Shown: positions 38,035 through 46,815, counted from the first letter of the stretch. The stretch is DNA of 64,000 nucleotides from Bacillus salipaludis (GCF_004358205.1 NZ_SMYO01000004.1:310001-374000), one strand, 5' to 3'. Notes: generated by a model not told the origin, from the letters alone. Translations and numbers: made by a program.

Positions 38035-38325
38035 TTATTCATTCATGGAATACGGCGGCTGTGCATCTGTATCCGGGTCATCATGCGGCTGATGTGCAGG
38101 TTCTATTTGTCGAGGTGCATCTTCATGCAATGATTTGAATTCCCAGTTAAAAGCTGAATAACGGCGCTGTCCCTCTTTCCAAGGAGTACTCTTATTCTGT
38201 ACGGGATCATTTACTCGGAAAGTTGAGCCATAGGGTCCTTCTGGAAACTCTTGGGCGGTCAAATAATTTTCCCGCTTTTCCACCGTTGATATTTCTGTAT
38301 ATTTTTCCGCATCCTTTTTAGACAT
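38035..38325 (-). CDS. Small uncharacterised protein (possibly DUF3905-type)
   Basis: 96-residue hydrophilic protein, Pro- and acid-rich at the C terminus, with no membrane segment or known motif apart from EFPEGPYGSTF. I recall similar short Bacillus proteins being listed as DUF3905, but that link is from memory and weak. The ATG at 38325 is chosen because AAAGGAGTGAGG lies just before it. Separate from the next gene by 65 bp. Confidence 0.6.
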   Translation of the reverse strand: MSKKDAEKYTEISTVEKRENYLTAQEFPEGPYGSTFRVNDPVQNKSTPWKEGQRRYSAFNWEFKSLHEDAPRQIEPAHQPHDDPDTDAQPPYSMNE

Positions 38326-38390
38326 GTACCTCACTCCTTTTATCGTTAGTATGATAAAAGAAGTTCCTAAACATAATATCAATTTTTTGG

Positions 38391-38657
38391 TTAAACGATT
38401 TCAGAAAGAAAAGATCTTAATTCCTCTGCATCCTCTTCATTTAATTGAAAAGCGAATTCTAAATATCCTTCTTCTTCCAGGTCATCATGTCCGATAATGG
38501 CAAAACGGTTCCCTTGCATATCAAGGACAAGATGTTTGCCATAATGACGACTTGTTTGGACAATCGCTAGATCAAAACGTTGGTTTTCACCCACAAAGCT
38601 GACAAATCTCGTTCTTGTATTTTCTGTATCATCATATAAGAAAAATCGTTCGTTCAT
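38391..38657 (-). CDS. DUF3055 (SAV0927-like) protein
   Basis: 88-residue acidic protein starting MNERFFLYDDTENTRTRF, with VSFVGENQRFDLA, YGKHLVLDMQ and DDLEEEGYLEFAF. I recognise this as the DUF3055 pattern; its function is unknown. The ATG at 38657 has GGAGACCG-type site upstream. It is divergent from the EAL-domain gene. Confidence 0.75.
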   Translation of the reverse strand: MNERFFLYDDTENTRTRFVSFVGENQRFDLAIVQTSRHYGKHLVLDMQGNRFAIIGHDDLEEEGYLEFAFQLNEEDAEELRSFLSEIV

Positions 38658-38762
38658 AAAACGGTCTCCTTTATTCACAACTTTTTTCGACACTCCCTTA
38701 ATCATATCAAATATACAGTAATAAAGGGAGGAATGTTTTTTAATAATTAAAATGTCGTGAAA

Positions 38763-38791
38763 AGACAAAAGGTGCCAAAATGTGGTATAAT
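38763..38791 (+). promoter_or_regulatory. Extended -10 promoter of the EAL-domain gene
   Basis: The consensus -10 TATAAT (38786-38791) has TG three bases upstream; a weak -35 (AGACAA, 38763-38768) sits at 17-bp spacing. Confidence 0.6.
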
Positions 38792-38833
38792 TGTACTAAT
38801 CACGTATGTTGACTTTTGAGAGGAATGAATGGA

Positions 38834-40132
38834 ATGGTCCGTTGTTACATTGAAAAAGTTAAACGTGTAATACAATGGGGAAAGCTCCTTTTACCTCTTG
38901 CGTCCATACGATATTATCCCCCTCAATTTAATTTGCGCAACCCAATATTGGAAGGTGTTTCTGCTGCTTTTAAAGCAAGGCATGATGTAGCAGTAATTGT
39001 TTTTACCATAAAAAATTATTATGAATTGTCAGAAGCGGAGGGAAACTTTCATTCCTCTCCATTTATAAAAAAAATGAAACGAGTTTTTCAGAACTGTATA
39101 GAAAAGGAAATGGAAAAAAATGATGTTATTGCCCTTCATGACTATTATGAAGATGGCATTACCCTAATGATTAAGGTGGACTATGAACGGCATAGCCTCT
39201 CTGAAATTGATGAACTTGTGAATAAAATTATCCAAGAAGTGGAGCGTGATCTTCTCCAGCAAAATCCACCAGTCAGACCTGTTTTTGATGGTGGTTATAT
39301 GTTCGTGGAGAAACATAATTTTTCGATTCAAAGCTCCATTGAAAGGGCTCATCGCCAGGCAATTGCAATGGCGGAACGAAAGATAGATGCAGAGTTGAAT
39401 GAAATGATTTTTACGTTTAAGAAAATCATCTCTAAAAAAGAAATTCACCTATGGGCACAGCCGATTATTGATGTGGCAACAAGCGAAATTCACGCTTGGG
39501 AAATGCTAACTCGTGGTCCCAAGGGTGTATTAGAGGATCCTTTTCCGCTTTTTTCTGTTGCTAGGCAGACAGGAATGCTATATGACCTTGAAATGATTAT
39601 TTTCGAAAAGATTTTTCAACAATTAAAGGCAACAAAAAGCAGGGAAAATATTTTTGTGAACTGTACGCCGCTGACGATTGGAAATATCCGATTTCCCCGC
39701 GATATTAAACAGTTACTTGAAAAATATAGAAGAATTTCCCCCAAACAGATTACGTTTGAAATAACTGAACATGATTCAATTGATGGAGTTGAAAATTTTA
39801 CCTATAATCTTAAGGTCTTACGGTTAATGGGATTTCGATTTGCTGTTGATGATACTGGAGCAGGTTATAATAGTTTAAATACGATTAGTGAAATCATGCC
39901 TGATATCATTAAAGTGGATCGTTCCGTGATTGAGAATATCCACAAAAGTCCTGTAAAGGAATCCATGTTGAAGGGATTATTACTCGTGGCACGAGAAGCA
40001 GGGTCGTTAGTGGTAGCGGAAGGTATCGAAAATGAAGAGGAAGCCTCTGTATTAACGCGTAATAAGGTTGATTTAGCCCAAGGATACTATTATGCTAGAC
40101 CTACCGCACTGGTGAAAGGAATTGCAACATAA
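38834..40132 (+). CDS. EAL-domain c-di-GMP phosphodiesterase candidate
   Basis: 432 residues. The N-terminal ~170 residues look like a worn GGDEF domain without the GGDEF motif; the C-terminal part is an EAL domain (~205-430). Key EAL positions are retained with some change: EML for EAL, the Asn in VNCTPL, Glu in FEITEH, DD in VDDTGAGYNSL, Lys in IIKVDRS, Glu in AEGIENEEE and Gln in AQGYYYARP. It should therefore be able to hydrolyse c-di-GMP, or at least bind it. No membrane segment. The ATG at 38834 has GAGAGG upstream. Not a known part of the yut cluster of B. subtilis as I remember it. Confidence 0.82.
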   Translation: MVRCYIEKVKRVIQWGKLLLPLASIRYYPPQFNLRNPILEGVSAAFKARHDVAVIVFTIKNYYELSEAEGNFHSSPFIKKMKRVFQNCIEKEMEKNDVIALHDYYEDGITLMIKVDYERHSLSEIDELVNKIIQEVERDLLQQNPPVRPVFDGGYMFVEKHNFSIQSSIERAHRQAIAMAERKIDAELNEMIFTFKKIISKKEIHLWAQPIIDVATSEIHAWEMLTRGPKGVLEDPFPLFSVARQTGMLYDLEMIIFEKIFQQLKATKSRENIFVNCTPLTIGNIRFPRDIKQLLEKYRRISPKQITFEITEHDSIDGVENFTYNLKVLRLMGFRFAVDDTGAGYNSLNTISEIMPDIIKVDRSVIENIHKSPVKESMLKGLLLVAREAGSLVVAEGIENEEEASVLTRNKVDLAQGYYYARPTALVKGIAT

Positions 40133-40160
40133 GAGAAGCGGAAACAAGGAGTGGACAATC

Positions 40161-40598
40161 ATGTATTTTGTTGATAGGGAAAAAATTGAAGCCATTTTAG
40201 TTTTTTTTGAAAAGCAAATTAGCCTTTTTTTAAGCCAGAAAAATTGGTCATCGCCAATTGAAAAGGCTGCTCTCGAACGTTTGACGCAGATGATGCTCGA
40301 GTCCGTACTGGATGTCGGCAATTCGATGATTGATGGATTTATTATGCGTGACCCTGGAAGCTATGAAGATATTATTGAAATTCTTACAGACGAAAAGGTG
40401 ATTTCTGCAGAAAACGGCAATCGTCTAAAGATTCTCATTCAATATCGAAAATCTCTTGTGCAAAATTATACCGAAATCAATCATGATGAACTGTTAAAAC
40501 AATTTTTAGAGAACATCGAAGCATTACACCAATTTTCGGCCAATGTCCGAGAATATATTGTAAATGAATTAGGCCCCGTTTCAGCATTTAAAAATTAA
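40161..40598 (+). CDS. yutE: YutE, HepT-like (DUF86) protein
   Basis: 145-residue helical protein of the HepT/DUF86 family. The family RNase-like motif R-x4-6-H-x-Y appears here as RKSLVQNY, with Gln in place of His, so toxin activity is doubtful. There is no MntA nucleotidyltransferase antitoxin next to it; the neighbours are the EAL gene (28 bp upstream) and yutF. ATG at 40161 with AAGGAGTGG. Function unknown. Confidence 0.82.
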   Translation: MYFVDREKIEAILVFFEKQISLFLSQKNWSSPIEKAALERLTQMMLESVLDVGNSMIDGFIMRDPGSYEDIIEILTDEKVISAENGNRLKILIQYRKSLVQNYTEINHDELLKQFLENIEALHQFSANVREYIVNELGPVSAFKN

Positions 40599-40649
40599 TT
40601 ATAAGACCGTCATTTGCGGTCTTTTTCCTATTTCAGGAAGGAGTATCTA

Positions 40650-41414
40650 ATGAAAAAATATCAAGGTTATTTAATTGATTTAGATGGTACGATGTACAAA
40701 GGAACAGAGCGAATCGAAGCGGCTGCCGATTTTGTCAAAAAACTAGCAAACAAAGAAATCCCTTATTTATTTGTAACCAATAATTCTTCACGAACTCCAG
40801 CGAAGGTTGCGGATAAACTACGTGAATTTGATATTCCTGCAGAAGAGCATCAAGTGTTTACAACTAGCATGGCAACAGCTAATTATATTTTCAGTCAAAA
40901 GCCAGATGCTTCAGTTTATGTGATTGGTGAGGAAGGAATCCAAACCGCCATAAAAGAAAAAGGATTTCTAACTGCATCCGAGAGCGCTGATTTTGTGGTG
41001 GTTGGAATTGATCGTGCGATTACCTATGAAAAATTAGCAGTTGCCTGCTTGGCTGTAAGGAATGGGGCTGTGTTTATTTCTACCAACGGCGATATTGCGC
41101 TTCCGACAGAGCGAGGATTACTGCCTGGGAATGGTTCATTGACCTCTGTCATTTCCGTATCAACCCAGACAAAACCAATTTTTATTGGGAAGCCTGAATC
41201 GATTATTATGGAGCAGGCACTAAAGGTGTTGGGGACGGCCCAAGATGAGACCTTAATGGTGGGGGATAACTATGATACAGACATCATTGCGGGAATGAGT
41301 GCCGGCATGGATACTTTGTTAGTACATACAGGCGTTACCACAAAAGAATTGCTCGCCGGATATGACCGCAAACCAACCTATGTGGTGGATACATTAGACC
41401 AATGGGAGCCATAA
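40650..41414 (+). CDS. yutF: HAD-family phosphatase YutF (NagD-like)
   Basis: 254 residues, class IIA HAD hydrolase. Nucleophile motif LIDLDGTMYKG, motif II VTNNSSRTP, Lys in FIGKPE and motif IV MVGDNYDTDIIAG are all present. The family dephosphorylates small sugar phosphates or nucleotides (NagD, UMP). The ATG at 40650 follows GGAAGGAG. Convergent with yutG across a region with duplicated hairpins. Confidence 0.9.
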   Translation: MKKYQGYLIDLDGTMYKGTERIEAAADFVKKLANKEIPYLFVTNNSSRTPAKVADKLREFDIPAEEHQVFTTSMATANYIFSQKPDASVYVIGEEGIQTAIKEKGFLTASESADFVVVGIDRAITYEKLAVACLAVRNGAVFISTNGDIALPTERGLLPGNGSLTSVISVSTQTKPIFIGKPESIIMEQALKVLGTAQDETLMVGDNYDTDIIAGMSAGMDTLLVHTGVTTKELLAGYDRKPTYVVDTLDQWEP

Positions 41415-41419
41415 AAAAA

Positions 41420-41440
41420 GAATGGAAGAGAGTTCCATCC
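41420..41440. terminator. Hairpin after yutF (first of two related hairpins)
   Basis: ATGGAA and TTCCAT arms with poly-A on the left side, which would be a T run for minus-strand transcripts. It nearly duplicates the hairpin at 41624-41648. Confidence 0.5.
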
Positions 41441-41623
41441 TTAGGTTGTGTAAAATAGGGATTTTTCTCAGTAATTTTCTAAATCTAAAAACCAATTGTT
41501 TTTGAAAGTTCCTACAAAAGGGCTTGTTGCACAGACCAAACTTTAAAAATAATTAACGCGGTGAATTGTTAAAGATAACAAATAAAAAAAAGGCTATCGA
41601 AAAAGATGATTTTCGACAGCATG

Positions 41624-41648
41624 AGGATGGAAGAGTTCCATCCTTTTT
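41624..41648. terminator. Terminator hairpin before yutG end (second copy)
   Basis: The perfect 9-bp arms AGGATGGAA and complement (41624-41632, 41636-41644) around GAG are followed by TTTTT on the plus strand. Confidence 0.7.
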
Positions 41649-42162
41649 ATTCTTTATCCTGTTCCTCTTTGCGTGCAGCCCGGTGTGCCAAACGGCTTGA
41701 TGCAGCGGCAGCAATCGCACCGACAATATCATCAAGGAAGGTGTGGCATTCACCAGTTGATTTATCGTTTAAATGAGCAAGGATACCTGGTTTCTGCTTA
41801 TCAATATAACCGTAATTTGTAAAACCAATTGAACCGTAAACATTCACAATTGATAACGCAATAATTTCATCCACACCATAAAGGCTCTCGTCACGTTTAA
41901 TAATGTCCTGGAGCGGCTCCTCTAATAAGCCTTTTTCCCCTAGTTTATCGAGCTGTATCCCTGTTAAAATTGCGTTTTGAACCTCGCGCTTTGACAGTAC
42001 CCTTTCTACGTTGGCAATACAGTCCTCCATTTGTAAATTTTCATGATACTTATTTTGGAGAAAATAAACTAAATCGGCAATATCCTGAATTTCAACGCCT
42101 CTTTCTTTAATCCATCTTCGAGCGGTTTCTTCAAGAATATCCATTTTTTTGTCTGCTGCCAT
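41647..42162 (-). CDS. yutG: YutG, phosphatidylglycerophosphatase A-like protein
   Basis: 171-residue protein related to PgpA, which removes phosphate from phosphatidylglycerophosphate. Here the acidic motif is in HTFLDDIVGAIAAA (~145), with earlier GSIGFTNYGYIDKQKPG. It lacks clear long membrane segments, as known for the soluble YutG group. I start at ATG 42162, since AAAGGTGATT precedes it. The enzymatic activity is inferred from the family only. Confidence 0.8.
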   Translation of the reverse strand: MAADKKMDILEETARRWIKERGVEIQDIADLVYFLQNKYHENLQMEDCIANVERVLSKREVQNAILTGIQLDKLGEKGLLEEPLQDIIKRDESLYGVDEIIALSIVNVYGSIGFTNYGYIDKQKPGILAHLNDKSTGECHTFLDDIVGAIAAAASSRLAHRAARKEEQDKE

Positions 42163-42329
42163 ACAATCACCTTTTCTATGAATTTTCACGATTGTTCTCT
42201 ATATATTATTGATTTTTTCCTTAACATATGCACTTTTTTCAAAAATGAATTGAAAAACGGGAACCAACAAGTTTTTAAAGACCCCTACATATATATAAAG
42301 GAAAAAGAGGTTTCGAAAGAGGTGGCGGC

Positions 42330-43340
42330 ATGCTGCAGAAATTACTGGAGAACCAGTATGGAATAAAGGTTGAGGAATATCTGAAATTAGATTCCTATGA
42401 CGCTTTAAGGGGAAATGGCTGGCTTTATTTAGTCTCTAAGCCCGGTGGCAAGGAGGAAACGGATATTTCGGAATTGGAGAAAATAGCAGTGCATCTTAGA
42501 AACTTTGGAGACCAGCATGTTCCAGTTTTCCTTTCATCAAAAGACGGGAATTTGATAACAACCTGGGAGCAAAATAAATATTGTGTTCTCGCAAACAAGC
42601 AGACTGAAAAACCACAAAAAATTAAATTAGGCCGCAAATTGGCCAAATTCCATGAGCGCGGCCGAAATGTTCCGTTTCAAATCGAAAGAACTAGCAGGAT
42701 TGGCCAGTGGAAGTCCCTATGGGAAAAGCGCCTGGAGCAAATGGAGAAGGTATGGAATGGACAGTTGTTTCAAACACCGGAGGATGAATTTGAAAAAATG
42801 TTTATTGAATCTTTTCCTTACTATTTGGGGTTAACCGAAAATGCCATTCAATACTTAGTGGATACCGAAATTGACGATGAACCTATGGACTTTGATGCTG
42901 GAACTGTGTGCCACGAACGATTTTCAAAAAATTCTTGGGGCAGAAATTATTATATTAAAAATCCATTTGATTGGGTATTTGACCATCGGAGCCGGGATCT
43001 TGCTGAATGGACCAGGGAGCGCTATTTCAGAAACAATCAAACATATGATCAGGAATTAAAACAGTTTTTCGATGAATATCAAAGCATTGCTCCATTGTCT
43101 TCCTTTTCTTGGCGGCTTTTATATGCTCGTTTATTATTTCCATTACATTATTTTGAGTGTGTTGAAAATTATTATATTACTCGATCTGAACAAGATAAAA
43201 AGCTTTTGGAGGAGAAATTAAGTAAAATCTTAAGGCAATCATCAGAGTATGAACAATTTCTTGGGGGCTTTTACCTATTATCAGGAGCTCCAATTAAAAG
43301 ACTGAATCTACCACTGCCTGAATGGCTTATGGTAAAATAA
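42330..43340 (+). CDS. yutH: Spore coat protein YutH (CotS-related kinase-like fold)
   Basis: 336 residues of the CotS/YutH group, proteins with a degenerate aminoglycoside-phosphotransferase-like fold that are deposited in the spore coat. Seen here: GRKLAKFHERGR, the VCHERF stretch and NPFDWVFDHRSRDLAEW, where a kinase catalytic loop and DxD would be; the standard HGDLxxxN loop is absent. Start ATG with AGAGGTGG upstream. Position after yutG matches B. subtilis. Confidence 0.88.
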   Translation: MLQKLLENQYGIKVEEYLKLDSYDALRGNGWLYLVSKPGGKEETDISELEKIAVHLRNFGDQHVPVFLSSKDGNLITTWEQNKYCVLANKQTEKPQKIKLGRKLAKFHERGRNVPFQIERTSRIGQWKSLWEKRLEQMEKVWNGQLFQTPEDEFEKMFIESFPYYLGLTENAIQYLVDTEIDDEPMDFDAGTVCHERFSKNSWGRNYYIKNPFDWVFDHRSRDLAEWTRERYFRNNQTYDQELKQFFDEYQSIAPLSSFSWRLLYARLLFPLHYFECVENYYITRSEQDKKLLEEKLSKILRQSSEYEQFLGGFYLLSGAPIKRLNLPLPEWLMVK

Positions 43341-43371
43341 TTTTAAAAGTGTGGTAAGGAAGGAAATACCA

Positions 43372-44364
43372 ATGAAGCCATATATTTATATAACAAGGAA
43401 GTTGCCAGAAGAAGCAATTGCGCCGATTCGGCAAAAATATGAAGTCAAAATGTGGGACCACGATGACGTTCCTGTGCCGAAGGACATCTTACTAGCGGAA
43501 ATCAAACAAGCAGATGCCCTGTTAACCATGGTATCCGATACGATTGATGAAAAGGTACTAAATGAAGCGAATAACCTGAAAATAGTGGCCAATTGTGCTG
43601 TTGGGTATGACAATATAGACCTTACTGCGGCTGCTAAAAATAGGGTGATTATTTGTAATACCCCTGATGTTTTAACAGATACAACGGCTGATCTGACCTT
43701 TGCATTATTAATGGCCGTTTCCCGCAGGGTGGTGGAAGCGGCTGAATTTATTAAAAAGGGACAGTGGAAAAGCTGGAGTCCGTTTTTATTAGCAGGTCAG
43801 GATATTCATCATAAAACACTTGGAATTGTTGGGATGGGGAAAATCGGAGAAGCGGTTGCCAAACGTGCGTCCGGATTTGAGATGAATCTCCTCTACCATA
43901 ATCGAACTAGGAAGCCGGAAATCGAACAGAAACTAGGCACTGTTTTTTGTTCGTTTGAGGACCTCATAAAAAAGGCTGATTTTGTCGTCTGTTTAGCACC
44001 GCTAACCGACGAAACCCAAAATATGTTTACCCGGGAAGTTTTTCAGAAAATGAAGCATTCCGCCATTTTCGTTAACGCTTCAAGAGGACCCGTTGTAGAT
44101 GAACAGGCCCTATATGACGCACTTGTTACAGGAGAAATCGCCGGGGCTGGTTTGGATGTATTTGAGAAGGAACCTATTGATGACGGGCACCCATTACTTG
44201 AGCTTTCAAATGTTGTTGCTCTCCCGCATATCGGAAGCGCAAGTGTAGAAACAAGAACGGCGATGATCAATTTATGTATTGCTAATATTGAAGCGGTGTT
44301 AGAGGGGAAGCTCCCCTTAACAATGGTGAAAAAGAATTCGAAGATCTGTACGAATTCTAAATAA
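43372..44364 (+). CDS. D-2-hydroxyacid dehydrogenase (glyoxylate/hydroxypyruvate reductase family)
   Basis: 330 residues, NAD(P)-dependent. Rossmann motif LGIVGMGKIGEAVA; the catalytic set is Arg in ANCAVGYDNID-following region / NASRGPVVDE, Glu in DVFEKEP and His in LPHIGSA. Length and motifs suit D-glycerate dehydrogenase or hydroxypyruvate/glyoxylate reductase. ATG at 43372 with AAGGAAGGAAA. It is not part of the usual yutH-yutI neighbourhood in B. subtilis, as far as I recall. Convergent with yutI. Confidence 0.85.
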   Translation: MKPYIYITRKLPEEAIAPIRQKYEVKMWDHDDVPVPKDILLAEIKQADALLTMVSDTIDEKVLNEANNLKIVANCAVGYDNIDLTAAAKNRVIICNTPDVLTDTTADLTFALLMAVSRRVVEAAEFIKKGQWKSWSPFLLAGQDIHHKTLGIVGMGKIGEAVAKRASGFEMNLLYHNRTRKPEIEQKLGTVFCSFEDLIKKADFVVCLAPLTDETQNMFTREVFQKMKHSAIFVNASRGPVVDEQALYDALVTGEIAGAGLDVFEKEPIDDGHPLLELSNVVALPHIGSASVETRTAMINLCIANIEAVLEGKLPLTMVKKNSKICTNSK

Positions 44365-44368
44365 AAAG

Positions 44369-44393
44369 AGCGATTGCCGATAAGGCAATCGCT
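44369..44393. terminator. Bidirectional terminator between dehydrogenase and yutI
   Basis: The perfect 10-bp arms AGCGATTGCC and complement around GATAA have T-rich flanks on both strands. Confidence 0.88.
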
Positions 44394-44402
44394 ATTATTT
44401 TA

Positions 44403-44639
44403 TTAAAATACTTGTTCAACTTCGACAATTCCAGGAACTTCTTCAAGAAGTGCTCTTTCAATGCCGGCTTTAAGCGTGATGGTCGAACTTGGACAGCTGC
44501 CGCATGCACCTAATAAACGAAGCTTCACAATACCATCCTCAACATCAACTAGTTCACAATCCCCGCCATCGCGAAGAAGAAATGGTCGTAATTTATCTAA
44601 TACTTCTTGGACTTGTTCTTTCAATTCTAACTCTTCCAT
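44403..44639 (-). CDS. yutI: NifU-like Fe-S protein YutI (Nfu domain)
   Basis: 78-residue protein consisting of a single Nfu domain: [17 protein letters not shown], then the CxxC motif in [11 protein letters not shown], then TLKAGIE. Two copies joined through the CxxC cysteines can hold a [4Fe-4S] cluster for transfer to target enzymes such as LipA. I start at the second ATG (44639), nine bases from GGAG; the first is only three away. Confidence 0.9.
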   Translation of the reverse strand: MEELELKEQVQEVLDKLRPFLLRDGGDCELVDVEDGIVKLRLLGACGSCPSSTITLKAGIERALLEEVPGIVEVEQVF

Positions 44640-44789
44640 TCCCATCGACTCCTTTCCTATTTATATTATAAAGTGATTGACAGTAAAAATCCATTCCGAA
44701 GAAACTGGCAAAACACCCATTTAATCATTTTCTTTCATTTTTAAGGAATAGATGTTGTAAAATAAAAGAAAAAAACAAGGATGAGTCAA

Positions 44790-45116
44790 ATGGAACATAA
44801 TCAAGTAGAAATTATATTATACGGAGCAGAGCAGCTTTGCCCAAGCTGTGTAAATCTCCCCTCATCGAAAGAAACATTCGAATGGCTGGAGGCTGCTATT
44901 GTACGGAAATTTCCGGAACAGCCCTTTAAAATGACTTATGTAGATATTCATTTTCCTCCTGCAGAGCCTGAAAAGCAAAGTTTCGCTCAAAAAGTGATTG
45001 AAGAGGATATGTTTTATCCTGTGGTAGTCATCAAAGACAAAGTGGTCGGCGAAGGAAATCCGCGGTTAAAAACGATTTTTTCCGAGCTTGAAAAATATGG
45101 ATACAAAGCGGTTTAA
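44790..45116 (+). CDS. yuzD: Thioredoxin-like protein YuzD (DUF1462)
   Basis: 108 residues. The N-terminal CPSC motif (YGAEQLCPSCVNLPSS) sits after the first beta strand, as in redox-active thioredoxin folds; KMTYVDIHFPP and FYPVVVIKDKVVGEGNP follow, the latter fitting the cis-Pro strand. Function unknown. The ATG at 44790 gives the better ribosome-site spacing and the family N terminus. It is in a run of redox and Fe-S genes. Confidence 0.85.
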   Translation: MEHNQVEIILYGAEQLCPSCVNLPSSKETFEWLEAAIVRKFPEQPFKMTYVDIHFPPAEPEKQSFAQKVIEEDMFYPVVVIKDKVVGEGNPRLKTIFSELEKYGYKAV

Positions 45117-45119
45117 ACA

Positions 45120-45160
45120 AAAGAAGGGGATGGTCCATTTATATGGACATCCCCTTCTTT
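45120..45160. terminator. Bidirectional terminator between yuzD and yutJ
   Basis: Long arms (AAAGAAGGGGATG...CCAT and its complement, 45120-45138 and 45143-45160, one bulge), with A/T tracts on both ends. Confidence 0.88.
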
Positions 45161-45167
45161 CATGCCA

Positions 45168-46235
45168 TTATCCATTATGATATTTGTACATCCATAAGAT
45201 ACCGGACTTGATCAGGCGTGCAACACGTCCTGTAATCGCTGAATTGCCCATCATTCCAAATCCTTGTTTCTTCCCTAGGGATCCGAGTATGCCTTTTAAT
45301 TTGATTGGTGGGAACGATGCAGGAGGTTCTTCACCATTCCAACGTTTTCTCAATACCTCCACAATTTGCTCTGCTTGCCCTTCCGCTAATTGTGCACTTG
45401 GTGCATGTGGGAGGCTTGCACAGTCACCGAGGATATAAATATGTTCATCGGTTTTCAGGTTGTGTTGAGGAGTAAGGACCACTCTCCCCATGTTATCTTT
45501 TTCCTCAGGAAAATCACGAACAATTTTGTTTGCTTGAATTCCAGCTGTCCAAACGATGACATCACAATCAATCGGTTCATCATGGTTATATAATCTTTTT
45601 TCTTCTACTTTTGTTATATTGGAATTGTTGATAATTTCAACGTTATGCCTATTAAACCAATTTTCAACATATTTACTTAGGCGGTCAGGAAATGAAGATA
45701 GAATGTGCTTTCCTCTGTCAAACAACTTAATTTTAAGGTCATCCCGGCTTTCACTTAATTCACTTGCAAGCTCTACGCCGCTAAGACCAGCTCCGACAAT
45801 GCTGACCACTGATCCGGGAGGAAGATTATTTAAAACAGAATAAGTTTCACGGGACTTTCCAATGCTTTGAATACTGTAAGTAAATTCATCAGCGCCAGGA
45901 ACACCATGATACTTGTCCTCACAGCCAAGACCAATAATTAAATCATCGTAGTTAATTGGTTCATCATCTTTTAGAAGAACCTTTTTTTCTTCTCTTGCGA
46001 TTCCGGTAACTTCACCAAACTTTATATTTAACCGAGGATGTTCAGGAAAACAAACACGAACCTCTTTATCGGAAATGGTTCCTGCCGCTAATGCATAGTA
46101 TTCGGTTTTAAGACAGTGATATGGGACTCGGTCCACAAGTGTAATCGTTACGTCTTCCGGAAGATTGTTCGGAAGGAGTTCACTAAGAATTTTCATTCCT
46201 CCGTATCCTCCGCCAAGAATTACCAGGTTTCTCAT
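45168..46235 (-). CDS. yutJ: NDH-2-type NADH dehydrogenase-like flavoprotein YutJ
   Basis: 355-residue pyridine nucleotide-disulfide oxidoreductase. FAD motif LVILGGGYGGMK at the N terminus, NAD motif SIVGAGLSGVELA at mid-protein, the ATG-like WTAGIQANKI, and the second FAD-binding YILGDCASLPHAP. It would pass electrons from NADH to quinone at the membrane. It is shorter than YumB, the other NDH-2 homologue in this window, mostly at the C terminus. Confidence 0.88.
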   Translation of the reverse strand: MRNLVILGGGYGGMKILSELLPNNLPEDVTITLVDRVPYHCLKTEYYALAAGTISDKEVRVCFPEHPRLNIKFGEVTGIAREEKKVLLKDDEPINYDDLIIGLGCEDKYHGVPGADEFTYSIQSIGKSRETYSVLNNLPPGSVVSIVGAGLSGVELASELSESRDDLKIKLFDRGKHILSSFPDRLSKYVENWFNRHNVEIINNSNITKVEEKRLYNHDEPIDCDVIVWTAGIQANKIVRDFPEEKDNMGRVVLTPQHNLKTDEHIYILGDCASLPHAPSAQLAEGQAEQIVEVLRKRWNGEEPPASFPPIKLKGILGSLGKKQGFGMMGNSAITGRVARLIKSGILWMYKYHNG

Positions 46236-46453
46236 TTTAAAATTTCCCCTTTTTACAAAACAATTGTATTCCTATTTTTAATGTTCCTTTTTTTTTCGAT
46301 TTATTGCACGTAGAATATAGCAATAAATTGGAATCAAGGATTTAATGGTTTATGAGGTCAAGAGCAATTTCACACAATTACGAGTATAGCTAAGAATTGG
46401 CGAAATAACAACAATTTTCATGTTTTCTTGACAAATTGAATGCACTTTGTTAA

Positions 46454-46482
46454 TTGACGGTATCCCCTAAAAAGAGTACGAT
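46454..46482 (+). promoter_or_regulatory. Probable sigma-A promoter of yuzB
   Basis: TTGACG (46454-46459), 17 bases, TACGAT (46477-46482), 25 bp before the start codon. A second, weaker candidate is TTGACA-17-TAATTG at 46428-46456. Confidence 0.6.
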
Positions 46483-46507
46483 TAGTAGGTATGAAGAGGT
46501 GAAGGCA

Positions 46508-46747
46508 TTGATTAAACCAATCATTGAATTTTGTATAAGCAACTTAGCAAATGGCGCACAGCGGACGCTTGAAATATTAGAAAAAGATCCGAATTTAGAC
46601 ATTATCGAATATGGTTGTCTTGGATATTGCGGAAAGTGTGCAATTACACTTTATGCACTCGTTAATGGGGAAGTAGTATCTGGAAAAACTCCGGAAGATC
46701 TTGTAGATAATATTTATCAATACTTGGAAGAAAATCCAATGTTCTGA
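46508..46747 (+). CDS. yuzB: Cysteine-rich protein YuzB (DUF1450)
   Basis: 79-residue protein. Four Cys: C9 (IIEFCISN), C37, C41 and C44 ([12 protein letters not shown]), a spacing that could hold an Fe-S cluster on a thioredoxin-like fold, though this is inference. TTG start at 46508 with GAGGTG six bases upstream; the upstream ATG at 46454 would put the promoter inside the gene. Function unknown. It is divergent from yutJ and upstream of yutM. Confidence 0.85.
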   Translation: MIKPIIEFCISNLANGAQRTLEILEKDPNLDIIEYGCLGYCGKCAITLYALVNGEVVSGKTPEDLVDNIYQYLEENPMF

Positions 46748-46769
46748 GAAAAGCAAAAAGCGCCTGTTT

Positions 46770-46815
46770 AGCCCTGACAAGAAACCTTAGTGGAGCTAGG
46801 CGGTGGAGCTAGATA
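46770..46815. repeat. Degenerate copy of dispersed repeat family II
   Basis: Reading on the minus strand it gives CTAGCTCCACCGCCTAGCTCC and CTTGTCAGGGC, matching the order in the long copy at 10959-11080. Confidence 0.55.

Noticed and set aside
40161..40598. YutE as the toxin of a HepT/MntA toxin-antitoxin system
   Set aside because: The catalytic His is Gln and there is no nucleotidyltransferase partner gene.
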